Positions 28,864 to 38,023 of a stretch of 64,000 nt of DNA are shown here, one piece after another; position 1 is the stretch's first letter, and the number at the start of each line of letters is the position of its first letter. The notes beneath the pieces were generated by a model that saw only the letters and a list, made by a program, of their open reading frames with translations, did not search any database and was not told where the DNA came from. The translations under genes were made by a program, and so were the position numbers. Where the stretch lies: contig CAWDMC010000013.1 in the NCBI GenBank assembly GCA_963803295.1, positions 248,001 to 312,000 on the forward strand. Reading direction: 5' to 3'. The stretch comes from CAWDMC01 sp963803295 (GTDB taxonomy: Bacteria; Acidobacteriota; Terriglobia; UBA7540).

Positions 28864-29220
28864 TCAGATCCCTCGGGAGAACTGAGCCACCTGCCGCTGC
28901 TGGCTTTGGCGGACTACGTATTGAATGGTCACCGATAGGGTCGAATCCTGGATCGTTACCTGCGCCCTCTCCACCTGGACGAGGTCCCCCAGCCACTGCT
29001 GCAGGGCCCCCTGAACCAGAAATTGGGTGGCCGCGGCCAATTCATCGCTGGCCGGGGCAAACACCATCTGCATGAGCCCACTGCCAAATGCAGGCCGGTT
29101 CACGCGCTCACCGGGGCTGGTGAACAACAACTGCTCAATCATGTCCCGGATGTGCCCGTCATCGCTCGCGCCGGCGGTACGGCCGCGTCCGTCTATCTGG
29201 AAAGGGAATGCGATATCCAT
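28864..29220 (-). CDS. gp25/GPW-like baseplate protein
   Basis: A 118-residue member of the gp25-like lysozyme-fold family of baseplate wedge proteins. The signature IEQLLFTSPGERVNRPAFGSGL is visible (cited up to its core), and the C-terminal beta strands (LSVTIQYVV) are typical. This family forms the inner wedge and initiates sheath assembly in contractile tails. It lies six bases after the PAAR-like gene. Assignment is secure. Confidence 0.9.
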   Translation of the reverse strand: MDIAFPFQIDGRGRTAGASDDGHIRDMIEQLLFTSPGERVNRPAFGSGLMQMVFAPASDELAAATQFLVQGALQQWLGDLVQVERAQVTIQDSTLSVTIQYVVRQSQQRQVAQFSRGI

Positions 29221-29226
29221 TGTTCC

Positions 29227-29550
29227 TCACGTTCCCGTTACGCGCACCTGCGTCTGCACGATTAGAAGGGGCGTTCCGGTCGGTGCGCAAATGGCCTGGC
29301 TGTCGAGCAAGAGCACTGGAACGCCTTGGGCCAGCACGCGCGTCGCGCTCGTCACAAACTGGGCCGTGACACACGGACCGTTAGCGGCGGGCGGAGGCGG
29401 CAATGCGCAAGCCGCCACGACATACGGCGCGCTGAGAGTCGTCACCGGCTGCCCGCTGACGGTCACGCGGGGATTAACCGCCGTAGGCTGGGCCTGTCCG
29501 CCGTGCGAGCACAAAACCGTTGCGCCCAAATGAAGCAGAAACCCCGGCAT
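29227..29550 (-). CDS. PAAR-like spike tip protein
   Basis: The 107-residue protein begins MPGFLLHLGATVLCSHGG and contains PCVTAQFVTSATRVLAQG and DSQAICAPTGTPL, a pattern seen in PAAR-like (DUF4280-related) tips of eCIS. It should cap the gpV spike and sharpen the tube end. Conserved Cys and His residues could bind metal as in PAAR proteins. A ggaggtga element eight bases before the ATG supports the start. Confidence 0.82.
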   Translation of the reverse strand: MPGFLLHLGATVLCSHGGQAQPTAVNPRVTVSGQPVTTLSAPYVVAACALPPPPAANGPCVTAQFVTSATRVLAQGVPVLLLDSQAICAPTGTPLLIVQTQVRVTGT

Positions 29551-29567
29551 GAAATTCTCACCTCCAG

Positions 29568-30131
29568 CTAAATTACGGTCAAGGCGCCGGCATTGATCGT
29601 GACCGAAGGGCCGGCCATTACGATGCTTGCTCCCTTGCCGTTCTGGATGTAGATTCCGGTGTCGTTCACAATGAGGGTAGCGCCGCTGGTACTCTTGAGC
29701 ATGATGCCCCCCGTCGGGCCTGGTACGTCGCTGATCGTGATGCTGTTCTGCAGCGCCGTCTGAAGCACGATGCCGGGCACACCGGGCGGAATCAGGATGG
29801 CGGCGGCGGGCACCTCGGCCTTACTGCCCCAAAAGCAGCCGGTCCAGATGGGATAGTCGGGATCACCCTGCTCGAATTCCACCCAGACGCCGGCGCCGAT
29901 CAGCGGCACGGTAAACATGCCCATCTGGATTCCTCCCACCGGTAAGCTGGGCATGGCCCAACTGCTTGGGATGAAGTTCGAAACGTCGGGCACTATCACC
30001 TGAATGCGTCCGATTTGCATCGGATCGATATTGTTGACTACCGTACCGCGATACTTGCCGTAGTATCTTTTCGGCCCCGCTCCGCCTTCTGCCAGTTCTG
30101 CCAAGCTGCTCATGCCACTCAGATAGTTCAT
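29568..30131 (-). CDS. gpV/gp5-like baseplate spike protein
   Basis: The 187-residue protein has an OB-fold typical of phage baseplate assembly protein V (YGKYRGTVVNNIDPMQIGRIQV, cited as core, then GVWVEFEQGDPDYPIWTGCFWG). A C-terminal beta-helix-like tail (LIVNDTGIYIQNGKGASIVM) would form the needle. It sits between the hub and tip genes and overlaps the hub gene by four bases. Assignment is secure. Confidence 0.88.
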   Translation of the reverse strand: MNYLSGMSSLAELAEGGAGPKRYYGKYRGTVVNNIDPMQIGRIQVIVPDVSNFIPSSWAMPSLPVGGIQMGMFTVPLIGAGVWVEFEQGDPDYPIWTGCFWGSKAEVPAAAILIPPGVPGIVLQTALQNSITISDVPGPTGGIMLKSTSGATLIVNDTGIYIQNGKGASIVMAGPSVTINAGALTVI

Positions 30132-31258
30132 ACAGGTATCCTCGGAAGCGTGGAAACAAGGCCATTCCTGGCCAAAGTAAAACTCTGCTTGTACTCGCCC
30201 CGCTTGATGTTGTGCGTCACGCTTTTCAGATAGTAGAGGCCGTCGAAGGCTGAGCCTACCCCGCGGAGCCCAACCAATCGACGCGGCTTTAGGATCTGCC
30301 CATAGCGCAGAACGTCAATGGTACCGTTGGCCGAGACGGCATCGGATGTTTTGGCAGCCTTAGCCAGTCCGATTAAGGCCGCCTGGATCGGGGACAGCTT
30401 ACCTGTGCCGGTCAGCCAGCGGACCTTCTTGGGGAGCGGTGGAATGAGGCCCAAAGGCGGACTCAAGGGTGTAATGTCGGGAATTGGAATCGGGATCGGG
30501 ATCTTGGTGAGAGTGTTGTAGATCAGCAGGATCGGCAACTCCTTGTGCTCGGAGTCGAATGCAAAGTTCACCGACTCGACGTTGGTATAGCCATCCATGT
30601 CCACGTTCAAGGCTGGTTGCGGCGACCCGACTTTAATCTCCGGACCCCAGTAGGCGACGCTCGTTCCTGGTGCCGGGCCCGGCTCCAGGTAGAACTCGTA
30701 GCCGACGTCGTCCGCCAGCGAGCGGATATAGGCCAGGTCTGTGCCCTGCTGGCGCGGAATGCGCTCAATGGGAATGGGAACGTCAAGCAGAATGCTGGGG
30801 ATCACCAACGGGATGACACCGAACATAGCGTACTTTGCCAGCATCACCAGAATCCGGGCTTCCGGTGGCATCGCTGGGTAAGGAATGCCCGAGAAGTCAA
30901 TGTAGTCCATCACCCGCGACATATCCTCGCCGCTGATGGTCAAAACCGAACTCTGACCGGCGTCCCCTGGCGTAATCTGATGATCGGTCATCACTCCGTC
31001 GATCAGCACCTCCGCCGAGCCGTTGAGGGTAATGTAGATCACCACGCGAACCAAGGGGATCGGCGCGCCCCCGGCCAGCATGAATAGCGTGATGAGGGCT
31101 GAGTTCTTGTTCAGCGAAAACTTCAACTGGAACCCACTGGCGCCCGTCGATTTTGAAGTGACCTCCACGCTGGTGAGCGCGTCAATGATGTCGCGTGACA
31201 CCGGAACCGGCGCTGCCGGTCCAATCATCAGGTTGAGTTGAATCCCTTTGGTCAACAT
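30128..31258 (-). CDS. gp27/VgrG-like baseplate hub protein (late control D type)
   Basis: The 376-residue protein matches hub proteins of the phage late control D/gp27 group. Regions such as LIDGVMTDHQITPGDAG, LTISGEDMSRVMDYID and YIRSLADDVGYEFYLEPG are typical. It forms the adaptor between the tube and the spike. A proline/isoleucine-rich insert (KIPIPIPIPDI) in the middle is unusual but common in this type of cluster. There is a 55-base gap to the LysM gene. Confidence 0.85.
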   Translation of the reverse strand: MLTKGIQLNLMIGPAAPVPVSRDIIDALTSVEVTSKSTGASGFQLKFSLNKNSALITLFMLAGGAPIPLVRVVIYITLNGSAEVLIDGVMTDHQITPGDAGQSSVLTISGEDMSRVMDYIDFSGIPYPAMPPEARILVMLAKYAMFGVIPLVIPSILLDVPIPIERIPRQQGTDLAYIRSLADDVGYEFYLEPGPAPGTSVAYWGPEIKVGSPQPALNVDMDGYTNVESVNFAFDSEHKELPILLIYNTLTKIPIPIPIPDITPLSPPLGLIPPLPKKVRWLTGTGKLSPIQAALIGLAKAAKTSDAVSANGTIDVLRYGQILKPRRLVGLRGVGSAFDGLYYLKSVTHNIKRGEYKQSFTLARNGLVSTLPRIPV

Positions 31259-31313
31259 ACGCCGATATCGTTAGAGCAGGAGCAGCGGCGTTCAGTCCAG
31301 ATGCCGCGAGACA

Positions 31314-31676
31314 CTAAGTTTTCTGCCCGGGTATACCCTGAGCCATGGTCACCCTTAGCACACGGCCGGGCGTTTCCGTGAGATCATCCGGGCGCATGGC
31401 ATCGTTGGCATCACACATTCGCCAGAACAACTCCGGATCGCCGAAGTACTGCGCCGCCAGGTTGTCAAGCCGATCAGACTGGGAGACAACATGCTGCTGC
31501 ACTAGGGCGAGGGCTCGGGCAGGCGGTACGAAGCGCCGTCGCAAGTAGACGACAGTACGGCCGCCAGGTACCACCAGCGTTCCCGTCTCCACATCGCGAT
31601 ATCGGCTGTTCGTCGGGAAGAGACTGGGCTGGACCCCGGCAAATTGAAGCAGCGCATTCAAGGAAGGCGGAGTCAT
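31314..31676 (-). CDS. LysM-like small baseplate protein (tail protein X/gp53 type)
   Basis: The 120-residue protein has a C-terminal LysM-like module: QHVVSQSDRLDNLAAQYFGDPELFW, then an asparagine-containing turn and VLRVTMAQG. In contractile tails such small LysM proteins bind the hub or wedge rather than peptidoglycan. The N-terminal half (SRYRDVETGTLVVPGG) is conserved in eCIS relatives. It overlaps the CIS tube protein gene by four bases. Confidence 0.8.
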   Translation of the reverse strand: MTPPSLNALLQFAGVQPSLFPTNSRYRDVETGTLVVPGGRTVVYLRRRFVPPARALALVQQHVVSQSDRLDNLAAQYFGDPELFWRMCDANDAMRPDDLTETPGRVLRVTMAQGIPGQKT

Positions 31677-32332
31677 GGTATCCCCCTAATGCCGAGGCCA
31701 CTGAAGGTGCCGGCTGGAACCAGGCTGCTGAGTCGCTCCTTGTTCTGCTGATAAGCCATGAAGATGCTGGACGCCTTGTCGCTGAACGGCAGATCATTCA
31801 CGCTAAGGACTCGCATTCCCAGACTCACTTTGGCGCGGATCGGATTAAGCGATGGATCGAAAGCCTCTTCCGTAATGCTGAAGTCCGTGATCCGGACCGG
31901 CACCACCCGGTTTTGACTCCACACAAATAGGCTCAGAGGCGCTTCCGTGGGCGCCACTTCCAGCACGCCCGCGCTGGCCTGCGCGTCCATCGCCAGCAGT
32001 TGCGAACTAGTGGGCGAGACCATGATTTCAAGAGCGGCCAGTTGGGGCAGGATGCCGTACCGCACCGCGTTGGGATTCTGATCGGGCTGTTCGAGTTGGT
32101 CCGTGGCGTCAATTTCGGCATCTAGTTTGAAGGTTTCAACCGCTGGGCCTCTTAGACGCAGCACCTCGGAGCGATCCTTGCTCTCCGTACCTACGCTCTG
32201 GATCTGCAAAGTACGGGTGAGTGTATCCGGGTTGTACTGCAAAGCAATGACACGTTGCACGGCTCCACTGTCGGGATCGATCAGTACGATTCCGCCCCGC
32301 AGTAGGCGTGGAGAACCAGGGAAACTGCTCAT
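31673..32332 (-). CDS. Contractile injection system tube/baseplate adaptor protein (Afp7-like)
   Basis: The protein has the CIS_tube family signature (GIVLIDPDSG, then VIALQYNPDTLTRTL). In Afp/PVC particles the equivalent protein connects the inner tube to the baseplate and often ends in a LysM-like part. The ATG at 32332 is chosen because it overlaps the previous stop by four bases; an in-frame codon at 32362 would create a longer overlap. Confidence 0.83.
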   Translation of the reverse strand: MSSFPGSPRLLRGGIVLIDPDSGAVQRVIALQYNPDTLTRTLQIQSVGTESKDRSEVLRLRGPAVETFKLDAEIDATDQLEQPDQNPNAVRYGILPQLAALEIMVSPTSSQLLAMDAQASAGVLEVAPTEAPLSLFVWSQNRVVPVRITDFSITEEAFDPSLNPIRAKVSLGMRVLSVNDLPFSDKASSIFMAYQQNKERLSSLVPAGTFSGLGIRGIP

Positions 32333-32757
32333 GTCCAAAGGCCTCCATGGCCTGGCGCCCACATTTCAGCGGTCGCGATGCCTTTGGTCAATCGATCATG
32401 AATCGCTCGTGCGATCGCATACCCGACCCGCTCCGGCCGCGCAGAGGGCTCAACCTTAAACTCGCCTGCATCCAGGCTGTCAGCGTTGGTTGTCCGGAGT
32501 GGCGTGCGATCGAGCGGTTCTCCAAACAACCGTGTGAGTTCCCGCTGGACAGCATCGCCGATGCGATGCCGGTCCCGCGCGTCGAATCCATGAAGCACCA
32601 GTTCCTCAATGTGCAGCTCAATCCGGCTAGGTGCTGAGGCTGCGGCGCCAGGCACCGGGAAACGACGATGAGCGTCTGGCCTTGTCGATTCGAGCCGCTC
32701 TTCTGGCTTGCTCTGACCCGCTGTGCCTAATCCCGAATTCCTGCTCTTCACACCCAC
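32329..32757 (-). CDS. Small eCIS protein of unknown role
   Basis: The 142-residue protein has a proline-rich, flexible N-terminus and a core IELHIEELVLHGFDARDRHR with a helix ending in ELTRLF. This pattern recurs in small proteins of Afp/PVC-like clusters next to the AAA+ ATPase gene, but I know no experimental function. It overlaps the ATPase gene by 10 bases, so it is translated with it. It might be an assembly factor or a partner of the ATPase. Confidence 0.65.
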   Translation of the reverse strand: MGVKSRNSGLGTAGQSKPEERLESTRPDAHRRFPVPGAAASAPSRIELHIEELVLHGFDARDRHRIGDAVQRELTRLFGEPLDRTPLRTTNADSLDAGEFKVEPSARPERVGYAIARAIHDRLTKGIATAEMWAPGHGGLWT

Positions 32758-34748
32758 CCTCTAACCTCCGCCTCAGTCAGTTGCTTTTCGAGCTTGGCAT
32801 ACTCACTGCGGGTGGCGTTCAAGATATGAGACATCCGCACGGGCTCGCCCGCCTCAACCGCCAGAAACGCGGCATTAAGGGCGATGTTGCGAATGTTGCC
32901 GCCTGCGACGCTGAGGCGTGCCAACTTCGTAAGATCGAGGCCTTCCGTAGGGGTGGCGTCGGGAAAGATCCGCCGCCAGATCTCCGCCCGCTGGGCTGCG
33001 TCGGGAAAGGGGAAGTCCACCACAAAGCGGATGCGTCGCAGGAACGCCGTATCAAGGGAGTTCTTCATGTTCGTGGCAAGGATGGCAAGGCCGCGATAGG
33101 CCTCCATGCGCTGCAAGAGATAGCTGATCTCAATGTTGGCATAGCGGTCGTGACTGTCATGCACCTCGCTCCGTTTGCCGAAGAGGGCATCGGCTTCGTC
33201 GAAGAACAAAATGGCCCCACCGCCCTCCGCCTCATCAAAAACCCGGCTCAGGTTCTTCTCGGTCTCGCCGATATACTTGCTCACCACCTGGCTGAGATCG
33301 ATACGAAAAAGGTCAAGGCCGAGTTCGCGCGCCAGGATTTCCGCCGCCAACGTCTTTCCGGTGCCACTCTGTCCGGCGAATAGAACACTAAGGCCCAGGC
33401 CGCGCGATCCACGTGCGCGAAAGCCCCAATCTTCGTGCACCTTGAAGCGGTGCCTTACCTGAATTGAGATTCCGCGTAGTATCTGCCGCTGCGCGGCAGG
33501 CAGGACGAGGTGGTCCCACGTAGCGGCCGGTTCGATGTGCTGAGCCAAGTGGCCGAACCGGGGACTCGCGGGACGGCGGCAAGCTTTCCACAAGCGGTCG
33601 CCCAGATGGGCGGGCTCGGAAGTCTGCAGGGCCTCGGCGGCGGCGGCACGAATCGCCGCAGTGCTGAGGCTGAACTCAGAAACGAGATGATCCAGCTTGC
33701 CATTCAGGTTAGACGAAGCGCCTCCCAGGGCGCTTAGCCAGAGGCTGCGCTGCTCAGCAGCGGTGGGCTTCGGAACCTCGAATTGCAGGCTGCGCCGCAT
33801 GAAATTCGGAAAGGGCGCGCGCGAGGCGACAATCACCGGACCGTTCAAGCGCTGCACCAAACCGGTCAGGGCGGCCTCGCGAGACGGTTCGTGTAGTTCC
33901 ACATTGTTGCAATCAACCAGCAACGCACGTCCTTCCAATACCGCTTCACGCTCCCAGAGCCGAGCTATTAACTCAGCGTCTGTCAGGCTGGCAGGTAGGG
34001 CTCCGGCCGTGATCACGCGAAGATCAAGACCCAGCCTGGCGCAGGCCAGCGCGGCCACATCTCGCTTCGCTGCGGTATCCTGGCCGCACAACTGAATCAG
34101 TGGCCATGAGGCTGGCCGGAGGTCTGTCCACGCAGTCACCACGTGTTCAGCTACGCACTGATGCGAAGGCAATAGTTCGGGTGAAAGCGGCGGGTTCTCT
34201 AGAATTGCCCGCAAGCGCTCGTCAATGAAGGAAACACCCGCCAGGTAATGCAGAATCCGCTCGTCGATTCGCAGCGGGCTCGTCGTCACGAGCTCGCCCG
34301 GCTCCAAACGAAGCAACAACCAGTGCCGTAGTGGTCCGGAGGGCGAGAGTGCGCTCCAATGGGCGCCCGGTAGAGCCGCCAGCGCCAGGCTGAAAGTCGG
34401 ATAGGGGCGCCTCGGATCGCCTTGAGCTGCCGCACAAACATTGGCGAAACGCGAGTCAAGCTCTATTCCCGCAGACAGCAGGAGCAGGCCGCGTTCAAAG
34501 GGCGAAAGTCGAAACGCGGTCGAAAGCGTGCTTAGGGCGCTGGGCTCCTCCCGCTTCGCCGGCTCAGTCGAACTCTCGGCAAGCGACGGGGGAGCACCCA
34601 CTTCGTGACCCAGGACCCTCGACGTGTGTTTTTCGAGAGCCTGCCGGACGCTCGCCAAAGCGGACAGCAACGCCCGCTGGTTTGCGTCGTGCCAATCGAA
34701 TGATCCCCCTCTCTCAGAAGCTTGAACCATGGCTTCAGTCCATTTCAC
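32748..34748 (-). CDS. AAA+ ATPase of the injection system (Pvc15/Afp15-like)
   Basis: The 666-residue protein has a divergent N-terminal half of winged-helix and ATPase-like character and a C-terminal AAA+ module. Walker A is GQSGTGKT at 459-466. Walker B is ILFFDEADALFG, with an arginine-finger-like LRRIRFVVDFPFPD further on. Equivalent ATPases in PVC-like clusters are thought to unfold or load cargo or to aid assembly before release. The start overlaps the DUF4255 gene by four bases. The family call is secure; the role is from the family. Confidence 0.88.
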   Translation of the reverse strand: MKWTEAMVQASERGGSFDWHDANQRALLSALASVRQALEKHTSRVLGHEVGAPPSLAESSTEPAKREEPSALSTLSTAFRLSPFERGLLLLSAGIELDSRFANVCAAAQGDPRRPYPTFSLALAALPGAHWSALSPSGPLRHWLLLRLEPGELVTTSPLRIDERILHYLAGVSFIDERLRAILENPPLSPELLPSHQCVAEHVVTAWTDLRPASWPLIQLCGQDTAAKRDVAALACARLGLDLRVITAGALPASLTDAELIARLWEREAVLEGRALLVDCNNVELHEPSREAALTGLVQRLNGPVIVASRAPFPNFMRRSLQFEVPKPTAAEQRSLWLSALGGASSNLNGKLDHLVSEFSLSTAAIRAAAAEALQTSEPAHLGDRLWKACRRPASPRFGHLAQHIEPAATWDHLVLPAAQRQILRGISIQVRHRFKVHEDWGFRARGSRGLGLSVLFAGQSGTGKTLAAEILARELGLDLFRIDLSQVVSKYIGETEKNLSRVFDEAEGGGAILFFDEADALFGKRSEVHDSHDRYANIEISYLLQRMEAYRGLAILATNMKNSLDTAFLRRIRFVVDFPFPDAAQRAEIWRRIFPDATPTEGLDLTKLARLSVAGGNIRNIALNAAFLAVEAGEPVRMSHILNATRSEYAKLEKQLTEAEVRGWV

Positions 34749-35935
34749 GGAACGGCCACCACCGGGCCAAAACTTGGACTTGCCGGATCGAGGTCCAGCG
34801 GACTCTCGGCACCGTCTACTTGTAGGCGCAGAAAGTACGTACCCGGTTTCACGCCACCGATCGGGATAGCCACTGAGACCGCATCCACTTGCGGTAGGGG
34901 AGGCGTGAAATTGTGCGACGAAGGCGTCGCTCCGGTGGTCTCGTTCAATAACAGAACCAGTCGTTGCCCGGCGCGGACCTCGGGATTCACAGAGAGCGTC
35001 ACAGCGCTTGCAGTGACCTGTGTTAGCGCGATCGCGGGCCGCAGAACGAAGACCGCCACGTTCGATTCGACAGTTGGATTCGACAATGGCGGCACCGTTT
35101 GGACCACTTGGAGTCCTTGGGGACCCGCCTGAATTCCGCCCGGAAGCGTGAGAGTGACCTCCGCATCGGTCACGTCGATGGGATTCACGACTCGGCCCCC
35201 CAACCGCACTTGAGTCAGGTCTCCCCGCAACTGCTGCCCTTGGATCAGGACCGTGCTTCCAGCGAGAATCGGTTGATTTGGACCACCGTTCGAAATCACC
35301 CGATCGACTGCGGGATATCGGAAGGTAGTGACGAAAAGGTTGCGGACCCGTACCGGTAGCGAAGGCTGCGGAGGTTCCTGCCCCTCGATCAAGATGACGC
35401 TCGCCGTGTAGACCACCGAGAGGATGTAAGGCGCCTGCAGCATCACCGACCAGAGCTTCGACATTTCTTCGAGCGAAAGTGCCGTGGGCACGAAGCGCAC
35501 AAGCTCAGGCTGGTCGGCCAGGTTCGAAGGTTGTGCGGGGTCATTAAAGGGCGGATCGAGGACAGCCTGGCGGATGTCCTGACGGGCGAGGAAGGGCCGC
35601 TCGTGTAACGTTCGCACTACGCTGCCGAGCAGTCGTTGGGGTTCGTATAGCTTCTCGTCGCCGTAGAAACTGATCAGGTAATGCAAATCGATTGCGGCCT
35701 GGGTGCGCTGGACTACCTGGCCATCGCGGCGGGCGGGCAGGTCTGCATTGCGGTATGCGGCGTTTGGCGTCACCTGAAAGAGATAGAGATTAACACTAGT
35801 CGGTCGCGCTGCCGCAGACTGGCTGTCGGGCGCCGTATGAGTCACGATGGCGCCGCCCACGTCCGCACCAACTGCAGCCTGCAGCACGTTGGTCAAGGTG
35901 GCAGTTACAGTGGCGGTCGCCAGGAAGTTACTCAT
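34745..35935 (-). CDS. DUF4255/Pvc16-type tail terminator
   Basis: The 396-residue protein begins with the DUF4255 pattern (TATLTNVLQAAVG, VNLYLFQVTPNAAYRN, DLHYLISFYGDEKLYEPQRLLG in part). This domain is equivalent to Afp16/Pvc16, which caps the sheath-tube complex at the distal end. The C-terminal about 170 residues resemble an Ig/IPT-like beta domain (STVLIQGQQL and then VTLSVNPEVRAGQRL), an extension not present in the shortest family members. It overlaps both neighbours by four bases. Confidence 0.85.
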   Translation of the reverse strand: MSNFLATATVTATLTNVLQAAVGADVGGAIVTHTAPDSQSAAARPTSVNLYLFQVTPNAAYRNADLPARRDGQVVQRTQAAIDLHYLISFYGDEKLYEPQRLLGSVVRTLHERPFLARQDIRQAVLDPPFNDPAQPSNLADQPELVRFVPTALSLEEMSKLWSVMLQAPYILSVVYTASVILIEGQEPPQPSLPVRVRNLFVTTFRYPAVDRVISNGGPNQPILAGSTVLIQGQQLRGDLTQVRLGGRVVNPIDVTDAEVTLTLPGGIQAGPQGLQVVQTVPPLSNPTVESNVAVFVLRPAIALTQVTASAVTLSVNPEVRAGQRLVLLLNETTGATPSSHNFTPPLPQVDAVSVAIPIGGVKPGTYFLRLQVDGAESPLDLDPASPSFGPVVAVP

Positions 35936-36642
35936 CGCTGTCCCCCGTCGCGCAGGCGGAGATACTGGCCAAGAGTGATTGCTTGATGGGCGCGTGCCGG
36001 CTGCACCGCGCGGACTGGTTGCGGCCCCGATAAGACCGCGCGCACGTCCACTCGGCCGATGGTTACGTTAATCGTATTCCTCTCATGAAGTGTCTCCAAT
36101 GGGAGAGCGCGGCGGTTATTGCTCGCCGCCGAACTCGTGGTTTCGGTTCTGGGATCGGAAGTCAAAGCTGGGCGAACCGGAGGCACGGATTGAAATCGAG
36201 TGCCGCGAGGGAGGGACTCTGCCGCTTGACGGATGGTTTGCACTTGACGGGCCTCGACGGCAAGCGACGCCAGGGGAGTGGGGCTCGGGCTGGGAGAGGT
36301 CTTTTGGTGCGACGGCAATGGCTCTGCAAATTCACTTTCGCCGGTAGCCGCTACCTTTTCACCAGTTTTCTTTTCGGATATCCACAGCTCAATTGCTTCG
36401 GCAGCGGAATCCGAGCCACGTGTCAGACGGGGGATTGTACTGGTCTCATCACTCTGGTACGGCTCATTTCGCTCTTTGAGCGTCGTCGTTTGTGTGCTCT
36501 CGCTGGCGGAAACCACGGACTCAGTCAACGAGGAATCCGCTAAGGCCGGACCCTGGGCAAACAGCGGTGCAATCACAGGCTTCACCGTGGGCAGTGAGAT
36601 GCCAAGTGCCCGTTGTGCGAAGCGCGTGAGAAGGTCAGACAT
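35932..36642 (-). CDS. Disordered eCIS protein with conserved C-terminal motif
   Basis: The 236-residue protein is mostly low-complexity Ser, Pro, Thr and Glu and looks disordered between residues 30 and 180. Two parts look conserved: an N-terminal helix (LLTRFAQRALG followed by PVIAPLFA) and a C-terminal INVTIGRVDVRAV at 191-203 with ITLGQYLRLR after it. I recall similar IxVTIGRxxVRA endings next to DUF4255 genes in other eCIS loci. No enzyme fold is visible. Candidate roles are scaffold, anchor or length regulator; none is demonstrated. Confidence 0.6.
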   Translation of the reverse strand: MSDLLTRFAQRALGISLPTVKPVIAPLFAQGPALADSSLTESVVSASESTQTTTLKERNEPYQSDETSTIPRLTRGSDSAAEAIELWISEKKTGEKVAATGESEFAEPLPSHQKTSPSPSPTPLASLAVEARQVQTIRQAAESLPRGTRFQSVPPVRPALTSDPRTETTSSAASNNRRALPLETLHERNTINVTIGRVDVRAVLSGPQPVRAVQPARAHQAITLGQYLRLRDGGQR

Positions 36643-37391
36643 CAGCTCACCAAATCCAGGTAGTAGTGCCGCCGGGCCGCACTCATGGACAGGATGTCCA
36701 GTTCGCGCCAGCCGTAGGCACGAGCCAACACGTGCACTTCCCGCAGCAGGCGCTCGGCTAGCGAGGTGATTTCGGTCCAGAAGAACGAGGCAATATCAAA
36801 GAGTGGCTCGCTCTGACGGCTGCAGGCCGGACAACGCAAATCAAGGAGTATTTCCGCGGCTGGATCGCACTCAGCAAGGTGTCTGGATAGCCGTCCAAGT
36901 ACTTCGTCTGGTAAGTCCTCGACGGCGACCCTGCTATGGGCACGCTTCGCTTCTGCAACGCAACGGGCGGCCAACACTAGGCGAGCCGCTCGGCTATCAC
37001 GGGTCCGGGCAGCCGCAGCTAGGTCGGCAGTGTTTAGCGCACGGAAAATCACCAGGAAACCGTCCTCGGAGAATTCGAACATAGAGGGCACAGGTGACGG
37101 TTCCGCAGAGAAAGGTGTCTCCCGGGGCACGAGCTGAGTCGTATCTAGCGTAAATTCCAAGCGCTCGCCACAATGAGCGCATTCCGTCGTCCCCTTGAGA
37201 GTGTCTCCCAGGGTATGTTCGCGCAACTCGAATAGCAGTACATCTCGCTGACCGAGGCTCAGCGCAGCGAGTTTCTCACGGGTCATGTCGGGGCAGGCGG
37301 CCTCCAAAAGTAGGAGGGCACGCTCGACCGCCGGGCGTCTGAGTCCGCGTTCCCACAATTCCATCAATTGCGGAGCCGTAAGGGCGCGCAT
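36642..37391 (-). CDS. T4 gp26-like baseplate hub protein with zinc-finger Cys pairs
   Basis: The 249-residue protein resembles T4 gp26-type hub or assembly proteins found just after the tube gene in eCIS. It starts with a helical region (LMELWERGLRRPAVERALLLLE) and has two CxxC pairs (CAHC near residue 71 and CPAC near 190) that probably hold one zinc between them. The segment FLVIFRALNTADLAAAA is typical of the family. It is seven bases after the tube gene. Confidence 0.72.
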   Translation of the reverse strand: MRALTAPQLMELWERGLRRPAVERALLLLEAACPDMTREKLAALSLGQRDVLLFELREHTLGDTLKGTTECAHCGERLEFTLDTTQLVPRETPFSAEPSPVPSMFEFSEDGFLVIFRALNTADLAAAARTRDSRAARLVLAARCVAEAKRAHSRVAVEDLPDEVLGRLSRHLAECDPAAEILLDLRCPACSRQSEPLFDIASFFWTEITSLAERLLREVHVLARAYGWRELDILSMSAARRHYYLDLVS

Positions 37392-37397
37392 AGTCCC

Positions 37398-37922
37398 CTA
37401 CGCTGGCACCGTGAAGCTCGGCTCTGTGGGTTCGACAACCGACAAATCTTGTTCCCAGCCCTCGTTCTCGAGCTTGATGTGCTGTATGGCCACCGCGTTG
37501 GCGTTAGCGTCAAGGTCGGGAAGTTCCTGACATTCCGAAACCCAACAGCGATAGATCTTGTAGGCGATCGCCAGCTGACCGGCTTCGTTGTAGAACTCGA
37601 GAATAATGTCCTTACGAAAGTCTTTCAGAGAAACCTCAGCACCCAGACCCGAGCCGAAGTTCCACACTTTGTTAGCCCATTTTAGGAACTCCAGATCGTG
37701 AGTGACTCCGCGCTCCAGGGTTATGGCGTCGTATTCCGTCCGCCCCGGGGATTTGCGGCTGCTGGACGGATCACCGCCGTCGCGGTGTTTAACCACCTCG
37801 GTGGTGCGCTTGAGCGAACTCACCTTGCTGATTCCAGCGACATAACGGCCATCCCATTTGACTCGAAATTTGAAATTCTTGTACGGGTCAAAGCGCTGAG
37901 GGTTCACGCTGAATTGAGCCAT
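37398..37922 (-). CDS. Inner tube protein (gp19/Hcp-like)
   Basis: The 174-residue protein matches phage tail tube (gp19) proteins of contractile systems: NPQRFDPYKNFKFRVKWDG, GISKVSSLKRTTEVV, then ITLERGVTHDLEFLKW and EFYNEAGQLAIAYKIYRCWV. It forms the rigid channel inside the sheath. Only one tube gene is present, whereas Afp and PVC loci carry two (Afp1 and Afp5). There is a 101-base gap to the sheath gene, a possible internal ribosome loading region. Confidence 0.9.
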   Translation of the reverse strand: MAQFSVNPQRFDPYKNFKFRVKWDGRYVAGISKVSSLKRTTEVVKHRDGGDPSSSRKSPGRTEYDAITLERGVTHDLEFLKWANKVWNFGSGLGAEVSLKDFRKDIILEFYNEAGQLAIAYKIYRCWVSECQELPDLDANANAVAIQHIKLENEGWEQDLSVVEPTEPSFTVPA

Positions 37923-38023
37923 AATCGCTCCTTAGACTCTGTTGCTGGCGGAGGTAACTGAGCGGCGTGCAGCCGTGAAGGAAGTACACGGGCGCATCCT
38001 GTCTGCTCACCTACCGGATACGT

